The translations under genes and the position numbers were made by a program. Under the pieces are notes generated by a model. It saw nothing but the letters and a program-made list of their open reading frames with translations. It was not told the DNA's origin and searched no databases. DNA of 64,000 nucleotides, from contig NZ_PDIY01000001.1 of NCBI RefSeq assembly GCF_002563655.1, forward strand, positions 4,084,501 through 4,148,500, given 5' to 3'. Positions within the stretch are counted from its first letter, which is position 1. The number at the start of each line of letters is the position of its first letter. Shown here piece after piece: positions 8,638-17,089 of the stretch. Source of the DNA: Bacillus sp. es.034 (lineage in GTDB: Bacteria > Bacillota > Bacilli > Bacillales > Bacillaceae_B).

Positions 8638-9615
8638 TTAATTTTTCAACCCGGAGCTTTCAACAAGATCCGAATATAATTTTTCCTGCTCTTTCATGAA
8701 TTCTTTCGATTCTTTACTGTCTTTGTAAAAATCATCCCAGTCGTTGTTTTCAAGCATTTTCTTCCATTCGTCCGTTTTGACCATTTCTCCGATTTTTTCA
8801 TCCCAATAGGCGATTTCTTCTTCGGTCATATCGCCAGGTCCCATGATGCCTCTCCAGTGAGGGAACACCATGTCCACCCCTTCTTCCGTCCAGGTTGGAA
8901 CGTCATCCAGCCCTTCAAGCCTTTCTTCAGAAGATACCGCAAGGATCTTCAGCTTCCCTGCCAAGTGCTGCTCTTTCACTTCTGAAAGGGAGGTCGTCAC
9001 TGCATCTACATGTCCGCCGAGCAGCGCCGTCACAACGTCGCCGCCGCCTTCATAGACAAGAAAGTCGAGTTTAGTAGGATCGATCCCCTTCTCGCTTGCT
9101 GCCTGTACAATCGACAGGTGGTCATCATTGCCGAGTCCAGGCCCGACTCCGATTTTGATGGATTTTGGATCTTTCTTCATCTGGTCCAACAGTTCAGTTG
9201 CCGTTTCATACTTTGAATCCACAGGAACTGCGAGGGCCTGCCATTCAGTTGCCAAAGTGGCAATCGGCGTGAATTGTTCATGTGATAGATCGCTTTGTCC
9301 CAATAGTTTATTTGTCAGTACCAGACTTGAATTGATTGCAAGATGGTGCGCATCCTTCTTCTCTAGATATTTCCATCCCGCTTCTCCGCCTCCGCCCGGT
9401 TTGTTGATGACATTGATGTTTTTATCAACGATGTCGTTGTCACGTAACACCTTCTGGACAGAACGTGCCGTTAAATCCCAGCCTCCACCCGGAGAAGCCG
9501 GTGCGATGATTTCAATATTCTTTGACGGAAATTCCTTGTCACCCGAAGCAGAGCTCGAACAGGCAGTCATCAAAGCCATTACACAAATGATCAGTACAAA
9601 GCCAAACTTTTTCAT
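8638..9615 (-). CDS. tctC: Tripartite tricarboxylate transporter, lipoprotein binding subunit TctC
   Basis: Extracytoplasmic solute receptor of 325 residues, Bug/TctC family. The signal peptide ends in LMTAC, a lipobox with the lipidated Cys near residue 19. Family motifs include NIEIIAPASPGGGWDLTAR, INKPGGGGEAGW and VYEGGGDVVTALLGGHVD. The ATG at 9615 has AGGGG upstream; 30 extra residues further upstream are not signal-like. First gene of the tct operon, preceded by a cre site and a tandem repeat. Citrate or tricarballylate are likely ligands by context. Confidence 0.93.
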   Translation of the reverse strand: MKKFGFVLIICVMALMTACSSSASGDKEFPSKNIEIIAPASPGGGWDLTARSVQKVLRDNDIVDKNINVINKPGGGGEAGWKYLEKKDAHHLAINSSLVLTNKLLGQSDLSHEQFTPIATLATEWQALAVPVDSKYETATELLDQMKKDPKSIKIGVGPGLGNDDHLSIVQAASEKGIDPTKLDFLVYEGGGDVVTALLGGHVDAVTTSLSEVKEQHLAGKLKILAVSSEERLEGLDDVPTWTEEGVDMVFPHWRGIMGPGDMTEEEIAYWDEKIGEMVKTDEWKKMLENNDWDDFYKDSKESKEFMKEQEKLYSDLVESSGLKN

Positions 9616-9714
9616 TATTTCTGCACCCCTTTTATCTTGTTTGTACTCACCGAAAACATCCTCTGTCAAAAAGGTGAAATACGTTAAGTTAATCCTAGTC
9701 GGCAAACGAGTCTA

Positions 9715-9728
9715 TGTAAACGTTTCCA
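9715..9728 (-). promoter_or_regulatory. CcpA cre site before tctC
   Basis: TGTAAACGTTTCCA on the plus strand matches the cre consensus TGWAANCGNTNWCA at 13 of 14 positions. It lies about 100 bp before the tctC start, suggesting carbon catabolite repression of tctCBA-tcuA. Confidence 0.75.
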
Positions 9729-9758
9729 AAATATTATCTTTTAAAAAATTTATGGGGA

Positions 9759-9776
9759 TTTTGTTCATTTTGTTCA
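9759..9776 (-). promoter_or_regulatory. Tandem 9-bp repeat, possible CitT-type binding site
   Basis: TTTTGTTCA occurs twice without a gap (minus strand TGAACAAAA twice), about 145-160 bp before tctC and upstream of the cre site. CitB/DcuR-type regulators bind AT-rich direct repeats, so this is a candidate site for the neighbouring response regulator (inference). Confidence 0.4.
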
Positions 9777-9804
9777 CTGGTTTCTTTCCATTTTAAATAA
9801 AGAA

Positions 9805-9851
9805 GTCTGCCGCAATGGATTAAAGTGATCACTTTAATCCATGCGGCAGAC
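9805..9851 (-). terminator. Strong terminator after citT-like gene
   Basis: Nearly perfect long hairpin, GTCTGCCGC...GCGGCAGAC outside and ATGGATTAAAGT/ACTTTAATCCAT inside, with one bulged A. On the minus strand it is followed by TTCTTTATTT. Confidence 0.88.
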
Positions 9852-9867
9852 ACGATAGTCCCGGAAT

Positions 9868-10563
9868 CTATTTCACTGCATTCTCACTTCCCATCCGGTA
9901 TCTCCTTTCCGGACGTCCGACGATCCCATATACATGCTCCACCGTAGCATCTCTTACCCCGACCAGATATTCGAGATATCTCCGTGCGGTTGTCCGGGAT
10001 GCCCCCATCTTTTCGCCGACTCTTTCCGACGTGATGCCTTCTTTCTCCTCTTGCAAGATTGCTGTCACTTTATGAAGAGTCAAATAATCGATGCCCGGCG
10101 GAAGATCGTATCTTTTTTCGGGGGCTTTCTTTTTTTCTTTCACAAAGAATTGATCCAGCATCTGTTGATTGACCTCTTCCGCAGAATTAAGCGCCGCTTT
10201 TTTCTGAAGATAGGACGTGATTGCTTCTTGGAATTTCTCCAGTGTCACCGGTTTGATCAAATAATGTTCTACACCATACCGGAGTGCCTTTTCTAAAAAA
10301 ACCTTATCTTTTGCAGCCGTGATCATGATGATATCAACGGAAGGATAATCAGAGCGTATTTTATGCAGTAATTCAGTACCAAGCTGATCAGGCATATATA
10401 CATCAAGTAAAAGCAAATCAACATATTGTTTATCGAGAATGGTCAATGTTTCCTTAGCATTCATCGCTTTACCGACTAATGTCAGCTGCTCATTCTTCGC
10501 AAGAAATTCTTCATGTATCTGTGCAATGCGAAAATCATCTTCGGCAATGACAACTTTAATCAT
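9868..10563 (-). CDS. citT: CitT/DcuR-family response regulator
   Basis: Protein of 231 residues. The receiver domain (about 1-120) has acidic residues at 9-10, the phosphoacceptor Asp54 in LLLLDVYMP and Lys104 in LIKP. The C-terminal part (about 160-225) is the helix-turn-helix typical of CitB/DcuR/CitT regulators (SERVGEKMGASRTTARRYLEYL). It follows the sensor kinase by 2 bp and lies just upstream of the tct operon in the same direction, so it is likely the citrate/tricarboxylate activator. The symbol is by family, not proof. Confidence 0.88.
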   Translation of the reverse strand: MIKVVIAEDDFRIAQIHEEFLAKNEQLTLVGKAMNAKETLTILDKQYVDLLLLDVYMPDQLGTELLHKIRSDYPSVDIIMITAAKDKVFLEKALRYGVEHYLIKPVTLEKFQEAITSYLQKKAALNSAEEVNQQMLDQFFVKEKKKAPEKRYDLPPGIDYLTLHKVTAILQEEKEGITSERVGEKMGASRTTARRYLEYLVGVRDATVEHVYGIVGRPERRYRMGSENAVK

Positions 10564-10565
10564 AC

Positions 10566-12170
10566 CTATTCCCCTTTTGTGTGTGATTTCGGCAGGATGA
10601 CAGTGAAAACCGTCCCTTTATCCTTTTTGGAATCCCATTCAATCGTACCCCCGAGCAGGGATAGTTCTTCCTGGACGTTTGTAAGTCCATACCCCCGGTG
10701 GTCGCCCTTGGATGAGACTCCTTTCTGAAGAATACGACCCTCTTCTTCTTCAGATATCCCTCTTCCGTTATCTGCAATTTCAAAGATGACATCGTTGCCA
10801 ATATCGGTAACGAAAAAAGAAACGACCTTGATCTTTTGGTTATTGTCCATCACCGCTTCGAATGCATTATCAATCAGATTACCCAATATAACGATAAGGG
10901 GTGAAAGACCGATGAATACAGGAAGCGGGGAAAGCGAACTTTCACCGTCGATTTGGAAATCTATTTTCTTTTCTGATGCTTTTGCAATTTTTCCTAATAG
11001 AATGGCCTGAACTTTCTCATCCAGGATACTCTGAAAGAATATGGTCGAATGATACTCCTGCAGATCCGATTCCTCCTTGAGGAATGTGATGGCTTCTTCA
11101 TATTTTTGCAGCTGAAGCAACCCGAGAAGTACATGCAGGTTGTTTTTGAATTCGTGCGTCTGTGCCCGTAAGTCCTGCGAGTATTGCTGAACGTCCGAAA
11201 GGGCATCCACCATTTGTTTAATTTCTGTCCTGTCCCTGAAGCTGAACACAGTTCCTGCCTTCTGATTATTTTCGATGATAGGCTGGGCATTTACGATCAT
11301 CGTCTTTTCTTTATATTGAAGTTCGATGTTGGAAATATGTAAAGAAGAAGCCAGCATTTCGGACATCTTATGAGAAGAAATGACTTCTGTCACGAATTCA
11401 CCCTCAACGTTTTGCTGAATATCAAGTAACTCATGGGCAGATTGGTTCATCATCGTAATCACACCTTGTGTGTCGATGGCTAAAATCCCTTCCTTCACAG
11501 ATTGCAGAACCGCATTTCTTTCCCTGAAGAGCGCACTGATCTGATACGGTTCCAGACCGAGGGTATCCCTTCTGATACTCCTGGCCAAAAACAGACTGCC
11601 GAATACCCCGAGGATCAGGACTCCCCCGGAAAGAGCAAGCATGGTGCGGATTTCATAGGCAATCTTATCCCGAATGGTTTTCATATCAAACTCCACCGTT
11701 ACGGTGCCTTCGACTTTTTTGTAGTTGTCATACCGGATCATGACCGGGACAATCCCCTTTAACACTTCCTCGTCGCCATCCCCGGTATGAATCAGATTAT
11801 TACTTCCGAATACCAAAGCACGATACCGTTCTTCGGGATCCCCCTCCCCGATTGCTTGTCCGACAAAACTGAATATCTGCCCGTCCCTGTTTTCAATCAG
11901 GACAGCAGAAGCATCCACCTGATCGCGGATTTGTTCCGTGACCACACTTAGATCTTCTACAGGCTCCTCATTCTTAAAAGAATCCTGAATGACTGGCATA
12001 TAAGAAAGTGTTTTGGCCGTTTGCATCGCCAGATCTTCTGCCTGCGAAACGTCTTCCTGTGATTCCCGGTATGCAAACATCCATGTAAGCAGCCCGATCA
12101 CGATCAGCAGCAGCGAAATGACCAAGCCCAATATTTTGACCTGAAGCGGCACCTTAAGAAGTCTATTCAT
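10566..12170 (-). CDS. citS: CitS/DcuS-family sensor histidine kinase
   Basis: Membrane sensor of 534 residues. Two membrane segments (about 10-30 and 180-200) flank an extracytoplasmic PAS-like sensor; a cytoplasmic PAS domain follows (about 215-325), then the SpoOB-type dimerisation helix with phosphoacceptor His in RAQTHEFKNNLHVLLGLLQL and a HATPase with NLIDNAFEAV, DNGRGI and GYGLTNV. This is the layout of citrate/C4-dicarboxylate sensors. AGGGG precedes the ATG. Confidence 0.9.
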   Translation of the reverse strand: MNRLLKVPLQVKILGLVISLLLIVIGLLTWMFAYRESQEDVSQAEDLAMQTAKTLSYMPVIQDSFKNEEPVEDLSVVTEQIRDQVDASAVLIENRDGQIFSFVGQAIGEGDPEERYRALVFGSNNLIHTGDGDEEVLKGIVPVMIRYDNYKKVEGTVTVEFDMKTIRDKIAYEIRTMLALSGGVLILGVFGSLFLARSIRRDTLGLEPYQISALFRERNAVLQSVKEGILAIDTQGVITMMNQSAHELLDIQQNVEGEFVTEVISSHKMSEMLASSLHISNIELQYKEKTMIVNAQPIIENNQKAGTVFSFRDRTEIKQMVDALSDVQQYSQDLRAQTHEFKNNLHVLLGLLQLQKYEEAITFLKEESDLQEYHSTIFFQSILDEKVQAILLGKIAKASEKKIDFQIDGESSLSPLPVFIGLSPLIVILGNLIDNAFEAVMDNNQKIKVVSFFVTDIGNDVIFEIADNGRGISEEEEGRILQKGVSSKGDHRGYGLTNVQEELSLLGGTIEWDSKKDKGTVFTVILPKSHTKGE

Positions 12171-12255
12171 CCAAATACCCCTGATTATACTGAATTTTCT
12201 ATTATATTAATATATCATACTCATTACAGGATAAGGAACTTAAAAAAGCCTTAGT

Positions 12256-12303
12256 TTATAACAGCAACCCTTCTCAATCAGAAGAAGAGAAGATGCTGTT
12301 TAA
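12256..12303 (-). terminator. Terminator after decayed permease gene
   Basis: AACAGCA-CTTCTC pairs with GAGAAG-TGCTGTT, followed on the minus strand by AAGGCTTTTTT. It overlaps the stop of the permease remnant. Confidence 0.5.
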
Positions 12304-12750
12304 AACGGGACCTTTGCGTAAAGAACGACTACAAGCAAGGGACGCAGGAAGATCTGCTGAATGTTGATGGCGATCGTCGCTGCCCATTCGTTCGTTTCTG
12401 AGAAATAAACCGGAATGGTTTCCATGATGCCGAAGTTGGCGATTTTAAGTCCTCCGAGGCACATATGAAGGATGCCGAGCTGATGAGTAAGGCAATCGTC
12501 TGGGAAACCTGTTCTGAAAATAATACGATCGAGTGCCTTCTGAACTTGGGCAGCAGATGCTGCTTGAACAGGTGGAACCTTCCTGCACCAATCGAACGTG
12601 ACACCTGGATGAATTCATTTCCCATAAAAAGCTTCATCTCTTCTCCTAAGTAGATTCCGAGAGACGGGACTGTCACAGCCGCAATCGCAATCACTTGGAT
12701 GAAGAAATACCGGTTGGAAGGGAGAATTCCTCCCCCCACAGAATCGCCCA
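12300..12750 (-). pseudogene. Decayed ABC transporter permease (DppC/OppC-like)
   Basis: Two frames together resemble the inner-membrane domain of a peptide-type ABC permease. One frame carries VTVPSLGIYLGEEMKLF, then an EAA-like stretch EFIQVSRSIGAGRFHLFKQH and SQTIALLISS. The match then continues in another frame as GILHMCLGGLKI and TNEWAATIAINIQQI to a stop at 12300. The shift is near 12472-12480. The N-terminal half is missing, a terminator lies directly in front, and no ATPase or binding protein is adjacent, so this is a remnant. Confidence 0.7.
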
Positions 12751-12755
12751 TAAAT

Positions 12756-12792
12756 AAAAAGCTTGAGGAAATCTCCTCAAGCTTTTTAACAA
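12756..12792 (-). terminator. Terminator after beta-propeller/peroxidase gene
   Basis: Fourteen-bp stem AAAAAGCTTGAGGA/TCCTCAAGCTTTTT with a 4-nt loop, followed by ATTT on the minus strand. Confidence 0.85.
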
Positions 12793-12819
12793 TAATTAAT
12801 CTGGTTTCTAACACAACAT

Positions 12820-14790
12820 TTAATCAAGGGACCTTACATAATCGGCAATCTTGGACATTTCGATTTGACTCAGCTCCGATTTCTCTTCATATTGGTGACG
12901 CTGAATGGATTCCTCGATGGTCCCGGCACTTCCATCATGAAGATATGGGCCAGTCGCCCACACTCCCACCAGACTTGGTGTATCAAAACTTTTTCCATCC
13001 CGTGGATTTGTGAAGTCCGCCCTGGCGTCGCCTTTTGTTGACACGTCATACCGGTTGGCTGTCCCGATATCATGTAGATAGTCTGTCACATCCGTTGTCA
13101 GCTTTCCGTCCTCACCGGTTGCTTCCACACTATCCGTAAACTGACTGCCGCTATGACAGGAGATACAGGAGGCTTTGGCTTCAAAAAGAGCCTTTCCGTC
13201 TTTCGCCGAGCTTGTTAATTCCCCATTTTTCTTATAAGGACTCTGTGGAACGGGGAAAGATAACGGATCCTTCAGATAGGCAAATAAATCATCATACATC
13301 TTCTCAACATCCGCCGGCAGTTTTTCCCCAGGCTCATATTTCATCATACCTCCCATTTCACCCTGGACCGTGAGGAGATAATCCGTAAAGTCATCCCGGC
13401 TGCCGTCCCACGTAAAGAGTCCGGTTTCCGCAGTCCTTGTGTTCGTAGGGACATTCCGCTGCCCCCTTCCAGTCATCAAGGTCAATCCGTTGATCTCTCC
13501 ATCACTGTGACAGGAAACACAGCTCATCCAGTTGTTACCGGTGATATCCGCTTCAAACTCATCGCTATTGGCACTGTAAAAAATGGTTTTCCCCTTACGA
13601 ACCTGTGGATCGAGAGGATCTTTTTCAATCAGGGAGATGTTATCCTGAAGCTTTTTCGCCCTTGAATGAGTCGAGCTGCCTCCCGAATCAATGGTCGCAA
13701 GGTCGTGACTCATGGCATTATGGACGTAAAGAGTTTCTCCGTTGTTACTTAATAAGATTCCTCGGGGATTATCCCCTTCGATCCTTCGTAGAATCTGCGT
13801 GGCATTCCCACCGCGCTTCAGATCAAAAACGACTAAGTCTTCACTTCCCGACATCACCACATATGCTTTCGATCCATCCTTTTGGAACGCCACATCATAG
13901 GGATTTGATACGATCATCGTCTCATTTTTTGAATTCAGCACGTTGATTTCATCAAACAATTCTTTTCTTTTATCCACCAATTCCTCATCTTTTTCAAGAT
14001 CGATGATGGAGATCGCTGGAAAGATTGTTTCCTCAAACTGAATGGGAGTATCTATATTGGTCACCAAGTGAGGGATCCATGCCGTTTTACCATCGGGTGC
14101 AATCACAAATTGCTCAAGGGTATTGGGGATCCCCTGGCTCTTTTTCCGGTCAGAAACATCAGGCGAGTCTGCCAGTTTAATGGTTTTTGCAACCTTTTTC
14201 TTTTCTGTATCCAGCACGGATATTTCACCGGATAGATAATGAGGAATATATAACTTTTTCGCATCTGCTGTTTCAGCCATCGTTCTTGGTCGATCGTCGA
14301 CTGGAATCGTCTCAGTTACGTCCCCACTCTTCACGTCCACCATCATAATCGTGCTCTCACGGTAATTGGCTACATACAGGGTCTTACCATCCTGGCTCGT
14401 CAGGAGTCCAAAAGGCTCCGTTCCCACCTCATAGGAATCTACTACTTTCCCTTCTCCAAGCGAGATGACAGCAATCTTATTATCATACCGGCACGAAACA
14501 TACAGGCGATCTTCATCCGGTGATAAAGCCAATTGAACCGGTTCTTTCCCGACAGGAATTTCTTTTTCAACCTTCTGTGTTTTCTCATTCACGATAGAAA
14601 CCGTATTTGCATCAAGATTGGCAATATATAGCTCGGTTCCTTCTTTATTCTGGAGCATGTTATCACTATTGACCGATTCCTTACGAACTGACTCGAAGCT
14701 TGGGTCATCTTTGGTTGCCGTTTGAACTGAACATGCAACAAGCGTTCCTGCTAAGAGAAACGCTGTTGCATATCCTATCATTTTCTTCAT
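12820..14790 (-). CDS. Lipoprotein: YVTN beta-propeller fused to di-haem cytochrome c peroxidase
   Basis: Protein of 656 residues. The signal peptide ends in LVAC (lipidated Cys20), so it is anchored outside the membrane. Residues about 45-385 are YVTN-type beta-propeller repeats (ELYIANLDANTVSIV, RLYVSCRYDNKIAVI, TLYVANYRESTIMMV). Residues about 395-656 resemble the CcP/MauG family: haem motifs CVSCH (424-428) and CISCH (542-546), and GPYLHDGSAGTIEES near the end. It starts 12 bp after the 691-residue lipoprotein gene, so both are in one operon behind Fur-like boxes. Peroxidase or electron-transfer activity is inferred; the natural reaction is unknown. Confidence 0.88.
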   Translation of the reverse strand: MKKMIGYATAFLLAGTLVACSVQTATKDDPSFESVRKESVNSDNMLQNKEGTELYIANLDANTVSIVNEKTQKVEKEIPVGKEPVQLALSPDEDRLYVSCRYDNKIAVISLGEGKVVDSYEVGTEPFGLLTSQDGKTLYVANYRESTIMMVDVKSGDVTETIPVDDRPRTMAETADAKKLYIPHYLSGEISVLDTEKKKVAKTIKLADSPDVSDRKKSQGIPNTLEQFVIAPDGKTAWIPHLVTNIDTPIQFEETIFPAISIIDLEKDEELVDKRKELFDEINVLNSKNETMIVSNPYDVAFQKDGSKAYVVMSGSEDLVVFDLKRGGNATQILRRIEGDNPRGILLSNNGETLYVHNAMSHDLATIDSGGSSTHSRAKKLQDNISLIEKDPLDPQVRKGKTIFYSANSDEFEADITGNNWMSCVSCHSDGEINGLTLMTGRGQRNVPTNTRTAETGLFTWDGSRDDFTDYLLTVQGEMGGMMKYEPGEKLPADVEKMYDDLFAYLKDPLSFPVPQSPYKKNGELTSSAKDGKALFEAKASCISCHSGSQFTDSVEATGEDGKLTTDVTDYLHDIGTANRYDVSTKGDARADFTNPRDGKSFDTPSLVGVWATGPYLHDGSAGTIEESIQRHQYEEKSELSQIEMSKIADYVRSLD

Positions 14791-14802
14791 AGGATCCCTT
14801 CT

Positions 14803-16878
14803 TTATCGTTTTTCGACTGTCACAGGAAGCAATACGGGAGCTATCCCGTTTTGACCATGTCCGGCCTGAATCTGCGGAACATTGTCACCATCAGTATTTC
14901 CTGATGAGTCCTTGCTGTCATAGTAATCCCCTGTGTCCCAGAATTCACTTGCCTGCATTCCTTCTTCACTGGACGGACCATCGATGACCGTATCGTAGAA
15001 ATCACTGTAACGGTCCGTGATCGCATCGATTTCAAGGCTTTCAGGTCCATCGGAATCCGATTCCCTGTTACTTAAATTTTGCAGGGCGACCCGGTATGTG
15101 GCAGACAATGCGCCTGCTGTATATGGGGTATACTCCATTTTCCCTTTCGATGTTTCGTACACTTTCAGCTCGTCATCCCAAAGCTTAGAGTCCATAGCAT
15201 CGTAGATCGAGCGAGCTGCTTTACGATATTTCTCATCTTCAGTGGCTAAATAAGCAGCCGTCAATCCTCTTATGGCCCCTAATTGCGCATCCAATGTAAC
15301 ATCTCTGTCTGCACCGTTTTCAAGGTCGAACCCTTTTGCAACGAGACCAGAATCCATGACCAGGTTGTCTATCATGAAGTCTGCCTGCTTACGGATCATT
15401 TCGAGTGCACGTTTGCCTTCAGATGTTTTCAGGCCTTCAGCTGACTCCCCTGATGCGTACCCGACAGGAAGCCCATCGATTGCACGCTGGAAGATCCTCA
15501 TCGATTCCATTGTGTATCCTGCCTGGAACGTATCCATATACGTCCCTTGTTCTTTTCCATCATTTTCTGTTACAAACATCCCTTTATCGTCATTGAAATG
15601 CATGGCATCAATATTCTTGAATACATGAAGCATCACATTCTGATTGGCAGTGAACGGATCCGTTCCTTTCACATCGTTGTCGGATGAGTCATCCGTATTC
15701 TCTTTAGGTGCAGAAGGATATGGTGCACCGTCAAACAACGCCTGGAATGATGGTGTCTTGTTCGGATTGCTTTCCCTTTGGTCCGTCATTCCATAGAATT
15801 CTGAACTTGGCCAAAGCATCATCCACTGGTCTTGAAGTACACTGCTGGAGTCTTTGACGGAAAGTGACTTGGCGTTTGGTGCCTCCTTACCGTCTTCTGT
15901 CACCTCTATGCTATGTGGTAAATAAACATATCCTTTCGACGGATCATACTGGCTTCCGAGTCCCGCTGCCGCCAAATCCCCTGTAGAAGCATCAACGAAC
16001 AGTTCATTCCCGATGTAATTCACTTTATTCCATATTTCTTCCGTCAGGACCGCTCCCTGGAAACCATCGGCTGAGCTGACTCCCAATGCAACATTCTCAT
16101 CATCATCATCCTTTGACGTTTCTCCGGCAAGCTCCTCGTCCCCATCAATCGTGTGGAAGCCGCCCATGAAATCACCGGCCCATAGCGCCTGCTTTAAGAA
16201 CGTTGCCCCATACGCTGAAGGGACAAGGGTTTTCTCCATTTTATCACGATCCCATCGGAGTGATTCGAAGTTTACTTGATACATAGGTACATAGCTTCCG
16301 TCATCATTTGCTGCATACTCACTTGTATCTACTTTACTTTTATAATGGGGATCGCCGGCAGAGTATTCGATGAAAGTCGGATACATATTCCTAAAAATTT
16401 CATCTTCCGGATATCCGACAGCACCCGCCAATTCATAAAAGCGGCTTCCCAATATTTCATCTGCTGTTTTTCCATTTTGAAGGATGTCCACTGCTGGACC
16501 ATTGATCAAATGCAATCCCAGACCCGATTTTTCAACTACTTCATACATGGCTTCCTCTGAATATTCATAGGATTCAACGCCGGCAGTATAATCAAATTTT
16601 GTCGGTTGATCCAGTTTATTGATATCCAATATATCCAAATCCAGTCCCAGGCTTTCTGCCAACGGTTCACCGGATAATTCAAATTCTGCATAAGCAAACA
16701 TATTCCCGGCAGTATCAAACGTATAATCAGATACATTCACTCTGCTTGCACCCTTTTTCGCTTCTTCAGATTGATTTCCGTCTGCTTCTGATGCTCCATC
16801 CTTCCCGCTTACACATCCAGCAAGTAGGAGTGAAGATGCCAAAACGGACGCGGATAATACTTTCCATGGTCTATTCAT
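14803..16878 (-). CDS. Large lipoprotein of unknown function, toroid-like C-terminal half
   Basis: Protein of 691 residues. The signal peptide ends in LLLAGC (Cys22). I do not recognise a named family. The N-terminal half is acidic and has a run of four Asp near residue 260. The C-terminal part (about 425-625) has repeated helical segments (MESMRIFQRAIDGL, ALEMIRKQADFMIDNLV, DAQLGAIRGLTAAYLATEDE, AGALSATYRVALQNL) like alpha/alpha-toroid proteins. It is the first gene of the operon with the di-haem peroxidase. GAGAGGGG precedes the ATG. Two Fur-like boxes lie upstream, suggesting iron-limited expression. Confidence 0.75.
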   Translation of the reverse strand: MNRPWKVLSASVLASSLLLAGCVSGKDGASEADGNQSEEAKKGASRVNVSDYTFDTAGNMFAYAEFELSGEPLAESLGLDLDILDINKLDQPTKFDYTAGVESYEYSEEAMYEVVEKSGLGLHLINGPAVDILQNGKTADEILGSRFYELAGAVGYPEDEIFRNMYPTFIEYSAGDPHYKSKVDTSEYAANDDGSYVPMYQVNFESLRWDRDKMEKTLVPSAYGATFLKQALWAGDFMGGFHTIDGDEELAGETSKDDDDENVALGVSSADGFQGAVLTEEIWNKVNYIGNELFVDASTGDLAAAGLGSQYDPSKGYVYLPHSIEVTEDGKEAPNAKSLSVKDSSSVLQDQWMMLWPSSEFYGMTDQRESNPNKTPSFQALFDGAPYPSAPKENTDDSSDNDVKGTDPFTANQNVMLHVFKNIDAMHFNDDKGMFVTENDGKEQGTYMDTFQAGYTMESMRIFQRAIDGLPVGYASGESAEGLKTSEGKRALEMIRKQADFMIDNLVMDSGLVAKGFDLENGADRDVTLDAQLGAIRGLTAAYLATEDEKYRKAARSIYDAMDSKLWDDELKVYETSKGKMEYTPYTAGALSATYRVALQNLSNRESDSDGPESLEIDAITDRYSDFYDTVIDGPSSEEGMQASEFWDTGDYYDSKDSSGNTDGDNVPQIQAGHGQNGIAPVLLPVTVEKR

Positions 16879-16912
16879 TCTATGTAGCCCCTCTCAACGT
16901 TCACGAACCATT

Positions 16913-16927
16913 CGAGAATGATTCTCA
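16913..16927 (-). promoter_or_regulatory. Fur-like box 1
   Basis: CGAGAATGATTCTCA, with a perfect inner palindrome GAGAAT-G-ATTCTC, aligns with the Bacillus Fur 7-1-7 box TGATAATNATTATCA. It lies 35 bp before the lipoprotein start. Confidence 0.6.
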
Positions 16928-16952
16928 TTACTGTCTATTAGTATAGTTTAAT

Positions 16953-16967
16953 TGAGAAAGAATCTCA
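16953..16967 (-). promoter_or_regulatory. Fur-like box 2
   Basis: TGAGAAAGAATCTCA, with outer arms TTGAGA/TCTCAA, is a weaker match to the same 7-1-7 box, 40 bp from box 1. Paired boxes support Fur-type control of the lipoprotein operon and possibly of the divergent gene. Confidence 0.45.
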
Positions 16968-17026
16968 ATAAGAATTTTCATAAAAAAGAAATCGATTTCA
17001 TTTTTTCAAATCATTATCCATTCATT

Positions 17027-17053
17027 TGAAACTTTGTCCTTTTGAGAACCGTA
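17027..17053 (+). promoter_or_regulatory. ECF sigma-type promoter before VC0807-like gene
   Basis: TGAAAC (17027-17032), a 17-nt spacer beginning TTTG, and CGTA (17050-17053). Same layout as the floT promoter, and 37 bp before the GTG start. Confidence 0.5.
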
Positions 17054-17089
17054 CTCTTTGTAAATGGAAAAAAAGGAAGAGTGATAAAA

